Below the pieces are notes generated by a model, which saw nothing but the letters and a program-made list of their open reading frames with translations, did no database searches and was not told the origin of the DNA. The position numbers were made by a program, and so were the translations under genes. Below, one piece after another: positions 31,376-33,592 of a stretch of DNA of 33,592 bases. The stretch is taken from contig JAFOCW010000046.1 in NCBI GenBank assembly GCA_017381035.1, positions 1 to 33,592 on the forward strand, in the 5' to 3' direction. The stretch is from Clostridia bacterium. Its GTDB lineage: Bacteria > Bacillota > Clostridia > Oscillospirales > Acutalibacteraceae. The first letter of the stretch is position 1, and each line of letters begins with the position of its first letter.

Positions 31376-31906
31376 ATGGACAAATCGATTTTTGATAAAT
31401 ACATAGCCGAAATGAAGGCAATGAAGGCATCCGCTATGCCGGGAACGGCGGCAAAAGCTGTTGTAAGTGAAAGCGTTATGCCCGAAGAAATTACCACTGC
31501 CGCAAACGCCGAAACAATGATTGGAAGCGGCAATATCATTGTTATTGCAACGGCAATAAGGGGTCTTTACCCCGTTGAAAACGCAAAGGTTACTATTTTT
31601 ACAGGAAGGGGCGAAGACGAAAGAATAATTGCCGAGCAGTTTACAAACCGAAGCGGAAGAACCGCACCTTTTTCACTTCCTGCGCCGTCGGCAAGTTTTA
31701 CCGATGCGCCGAATCCTGCACAACGTCCGTTTGCGTATTATAACGTAAGAACTACCGCCGACGGCTATATTGAAACGGTTAACTATAACGTTGCGGTTTT
31801 CGATAACACAACGTCGCTGCAAAACGTTTCGATGTACCCCTTAAGCTCCGAGCCCGATAAAAACAAGCCGATTATTATTGACGAGTTTGAAAACTACGAG
31901 CTTTAA
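31376..31906 (+). CDS. Beta-sandwich (carboxypeptidase-regulatory-like) domain protein
   Basis: 176 residues without a signal peptide. The first 48 residues are Ala/Met-rich and polar (MDKSIFDKYIAEMKAMKASA). Residues 50-155 resemble a CarboxypepD_reg/Cna-B-like fold: GNIIVIATAIRGLYPVENAK, VTIFTGRG, TNRSGRTAPFSLP and YYNVRTTADGYIETVNYNVA. A charged tail follows. It starts after AAAGGAG and precedes the SpoIID-like gene by 13 bases, so they form one unit. A spore-envelope role is plausible from context because it lies opposite the ger operon; no direct functional evidence is visible. Confidence 0.7.
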   Translation: MDKSIFDKYIAEMKAMKASAMPGTAAKAVVSESVMPEEITTAANAETMIGSGNIIVIATAIRGLYPVENAKVTIFTGRGEDERIIAEQFTNRSGRTAPFSLPAPSASFTDAPNPAQRPFAYYNVRTTADGYIETVNYNVAVFDNTTSLQNVSMYPLSSEPDKNKPIIIDEFENYEL

Positions 31907-31919
31907 GGGGGGCTAATAT

Positions 31920-33287
31920 ATGCCTGAACAAATTTTTCAACCCATACCCGAAACAATAACGGTACATTTGGGGCGTCCTGATGCGGCGGCGGAAAACGTT
32001 ACTGTTCCATTTGCCGATTACATTAAAAACGTGGCGTCGAGCGAGATTTACCCCAACTGGCCCGAAAGTGCGCTAAGGGCCAATATTTACGCCATTACCA
32101 CCTATGCGCTTAACCGAATTTACAGCGAATACTACAGGTCCAGAGGGTACGATTTTGACATTACAAACTCAACCGCATTTGACCAGGCCTTTGTACCCGA
32201 CCGAGATATTTTTGAAAACATAAGTGTAATTGTTGACGAGCTTTTTAACGATTACGTTGTGCGGCAAGGCACGGTAAACCCGCTGTTTACGCAGTTTTGT
32301 AACGGAACAACTTCCACGTGTAGCGGTCTTAGCCAATGGGGCACCGTAAGCCTTGCTGAAGAAGGCCTTACCCCTTACGAAATACTGCAAAGATACTACG
32401 GCGACGACATAAATATTATTAACAATGCGCCCGTTCAGAATATTGAAGAATCCTACCCCGGTGCAGAGCTAAGAATTGGGGATGCGGGCAACGACGTGGA
32501 AATAATTCAGGATGAGCTTAACCGAATAGCGCAAAACTACCCTGCTATTCCCAAAATTACCGACCCCGACGGAATTTTTGGAGTTACCACCGAAGCGGCG
32601 GTAAGAAACTTTCAGGAAATATTTAATTTACCCATAACGGGTGTTATAGATAAAGCCACCTGGTACAGAATCAAACGTTATTACACGGGGGTTAAAAGCC
32701 TTGCCGAGCTTGTGAGCGAAGGGGTTTCACTTGAAGAAGCGCAGGTACCTTTTGAAACCACTTTAAGCATAGGCTCGGTGGGCCCTGCTACCGCACTTGT
32801 TCAGTATTACCTTAATATTATTGCTTACTTTGGCGGAAACTTTAATTTGTTCCCCATAACTGCGGTGTATGATGAACAGACGGCAGATGCCGTAAGGGCA
32901 TTTCAGCAATTTTATTCCCTGCCCGAAACCGCACAGGTTGACCGCACAACCTGGAATAAGCTTAAAGACGTTTACCTTGAAACAATAAGTTCTATTCCCG
33001 AAAGCTTTTACGGCAACCGTGCCAAGCTTTACCCCGGTTACGTTTTAAGCTTTGGTCAGCGAAGTGCCGACGTAGAAACACTTCAAACCTACCTAAGCTT
33101 TATTGCCGACTACTACAGCGCGCTGCCCAAAATACCCGTTACAGGCTATTTTGGCGAACAGACACGTGAGGCGGTTGAAGAATTTCAGCGACTTTTCGGC
33201 CTGGAAGTTACCGGTTTTGTGGGTGCGCTTACCTGGGCAGAAATTGGCGAACAGTATAACTTTTTGGTAGATACCGAACTAAACTAA
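31920..33287 (+). CDS. SpoIID-like domain protein with three peptidoglycan-binding domains
   Basis: 455 residues, no signal peptide. Residues 12-165 resemble the SpoIID/LytB lytic transglycosylase domain: PNWPESALRANIYAITTYAL (compare EALKAQAVAARTYAL), C127-x6-C134, then SGLSQWGTVSLAEEGLTPYE and ILQRYYGD. In SpoIID the Glu directly before ALKAQ is catalytic; here that position is Ser50, with Glu49 one residue earlier. Three PG_binding_1 domains follow (about 185-255, 282-350, 376-445), each with the DxxTxxAVxxFQ pattern, for example EAAVRNFQEIF and DAVRAFQQFYSLP. It starts after AAGGGGGG and ends at a strong terminator. It probably binds cortex or cell-wall glycan; cutting activity is uncertain. 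Confidence 0.85.
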   Translation: MPEQIFQPIPETITVHLGRPDAAAENVTVPFADYIKNVASSEIYPNWPESALRANIYAITTYALNRIYSEYYRSRGYDFDITNSTAFDQAFVPDRDIFENISVIVDELFNDYVVRQGTVNPLFTQFCNGTTSTCSGLSQWGTVSLAEEGLTPYEILQRYYGDDINIINNAPVQNIEESYPGAELRIGDAGNDVEIIQDELNRIAQNYPAIPKITDPDGIFGVTTEAAVRNFQEIFNLPITGVIDKATWYRIKRYYTGVKSLAELVSEGVSLEEAQVPFETTLSIGSVGPATALVQYYLNIIAYFGGNFNLFPITAVYDEQTADAVRAFQQFYSLPETAQVDRTTWNKLKDVYLETISSIPESFYGNRAKLYPGYVLSFGQRSADVETLQTYLSFIADYYSALPKIPVTGYFGEQTREAVEEFQRLFGLEVTGFVGALTWAEIGEQYNFLVDTELN

Positions 33288-33319
33288 AAAAGACCTTACT
33301 CGGCCGAGTAAGGTCTTTT
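33287..33319. terminator. Bidirectional palindromic terminator
   Basis: AAAAGACCTTACTCGG and its complement form a perfect palindrome with A and T flanks. It closes the SpoIID-like gene (plus) and the partial membrane gene (minus). Confidence 0.92.
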
Positions 33320-33321
33320 AA

Positions 33322-33592
33322 TTATTCTTCACATTTAAGGGCGAAAGCGAAGGCGAAAATTGCCGCCGCAAAGGTTGTTAAAACAGGAATGTTAGCAAAA
33401 TATTCAAAAGAGTTGCCGCTTATTAAAAAGCACACCATTCTTGGAACAGAGCCAACCGCACAAGCGTATGAGCAAAGCATTGCAACCGATTTGCACAAAC
33501 GAATGTTTTTAAGCGGTATGCCGCAACTGAGCTTTGCATAATTCAGGCATGTAACCAACGCTAAGCACATACAAATAGTTTCAATAATTGTA
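33322..33592 (-). CDS. Membrane protein of unknown function, C-terminal part
   Basis: The frame ending at the stop at 33322-33324 is open to the window edge, so the ATG at 33570 is probably internal. About 90 residues are visible, with two or three hydrophobic segments, several cysteines and the end ALKCEE. I do not recognise the family. It lies convergent to the SpoIID-like gene with a shared terminator. Confidence 0.55.
   Translation of the reverse strand, partial: TIIETICMCLALVTCLNYAKLSCGIPLKNIRLCKSVAMLCSYACAVGSVPRMVCFLISGNSFEYFANIPVLTTFAAAIFAFAFALKCEE

Overview
The window looks like chromosome from an anaerobic, spore-forming Clostridia (Oscillospirales/Ruminococcaceae-like; this is inference). 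The signs are a gerA-type germination operon, a T-box leader, a yybP-ykoY-type leader, a type I dockerin, an AraC regulator beside a lipoprotein solute-binding protein, and many strong AGGAGG-type ribosome binding sites. Most genes lie on the minus strand.

Layout. 1-770 is gene debris: an asparagine synthetase fragment runs into the C-terminal part of an ABC-2 permease, followed by a 44-codon LytTR-like remnant. 854-1654 is a membrane-linked XRE regulator. 1702-2617 (minus) is an sdpR/sdpI-type pair. 2708-3874 (minus) is a CaCA cation antiporter behind a likely Mn2+ (yybP-ykoY) riboswitch and terminator. 3878-9998 (minus) is a T-box-controlled operon: an AspRS fused to GatC, a shortened GatA-like protein lacking the amidase nucleophile, an intact-looking GatB, and an AlaX-L type Ala-tRNA editing protein. 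10010-11889 (minus) pairs a DegT/DnrJ aminotransferase with a PglC-like phosphoglycosyl transferase. 11994-12820 (plus) is a PnuC transporter behind an attenuator-type leader of unassigned class.

12880-26004 (minus) is an accessory secreted-glycan locus. In transcription order it holds an AraC regulator with 21-bp-phased repeats upstream of its promoter, a solute-binding lipoprotein with no permeases nearby, a DUF4091/GH123-like lipoprotein, a 1,429-residue membrane-anchored protein with eight tandem CBM-like modules, and a 1,556-residue secreted metallophosphoesterase with beta-helix-like repeats and a C-terminal dockerin. Short gaps suggest one transcription unit ending at a long palindromic terminator.

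26022-28117 (minus) is an EF-G paralogue with Gln in place of the G3 histidine. 28272-31281 (minus) is a gerAA-gerAC-gerAB operon with a half-length GerAC. 31376-33287 (plus) is a divergent pair: a beta-sandwich-like protein and a SpoIID-like protein with three peptidoglycan-binding domains. The window ends inside an unidentified membrane protein.

The two most unusual parts are the AspRS-GatC/degenerate GatA/GatB operon and the glycan locus whose last gene is a dockerin-bearing phosphoesterase. No tRNA, rRNA, CRISPR array or transposase was found.
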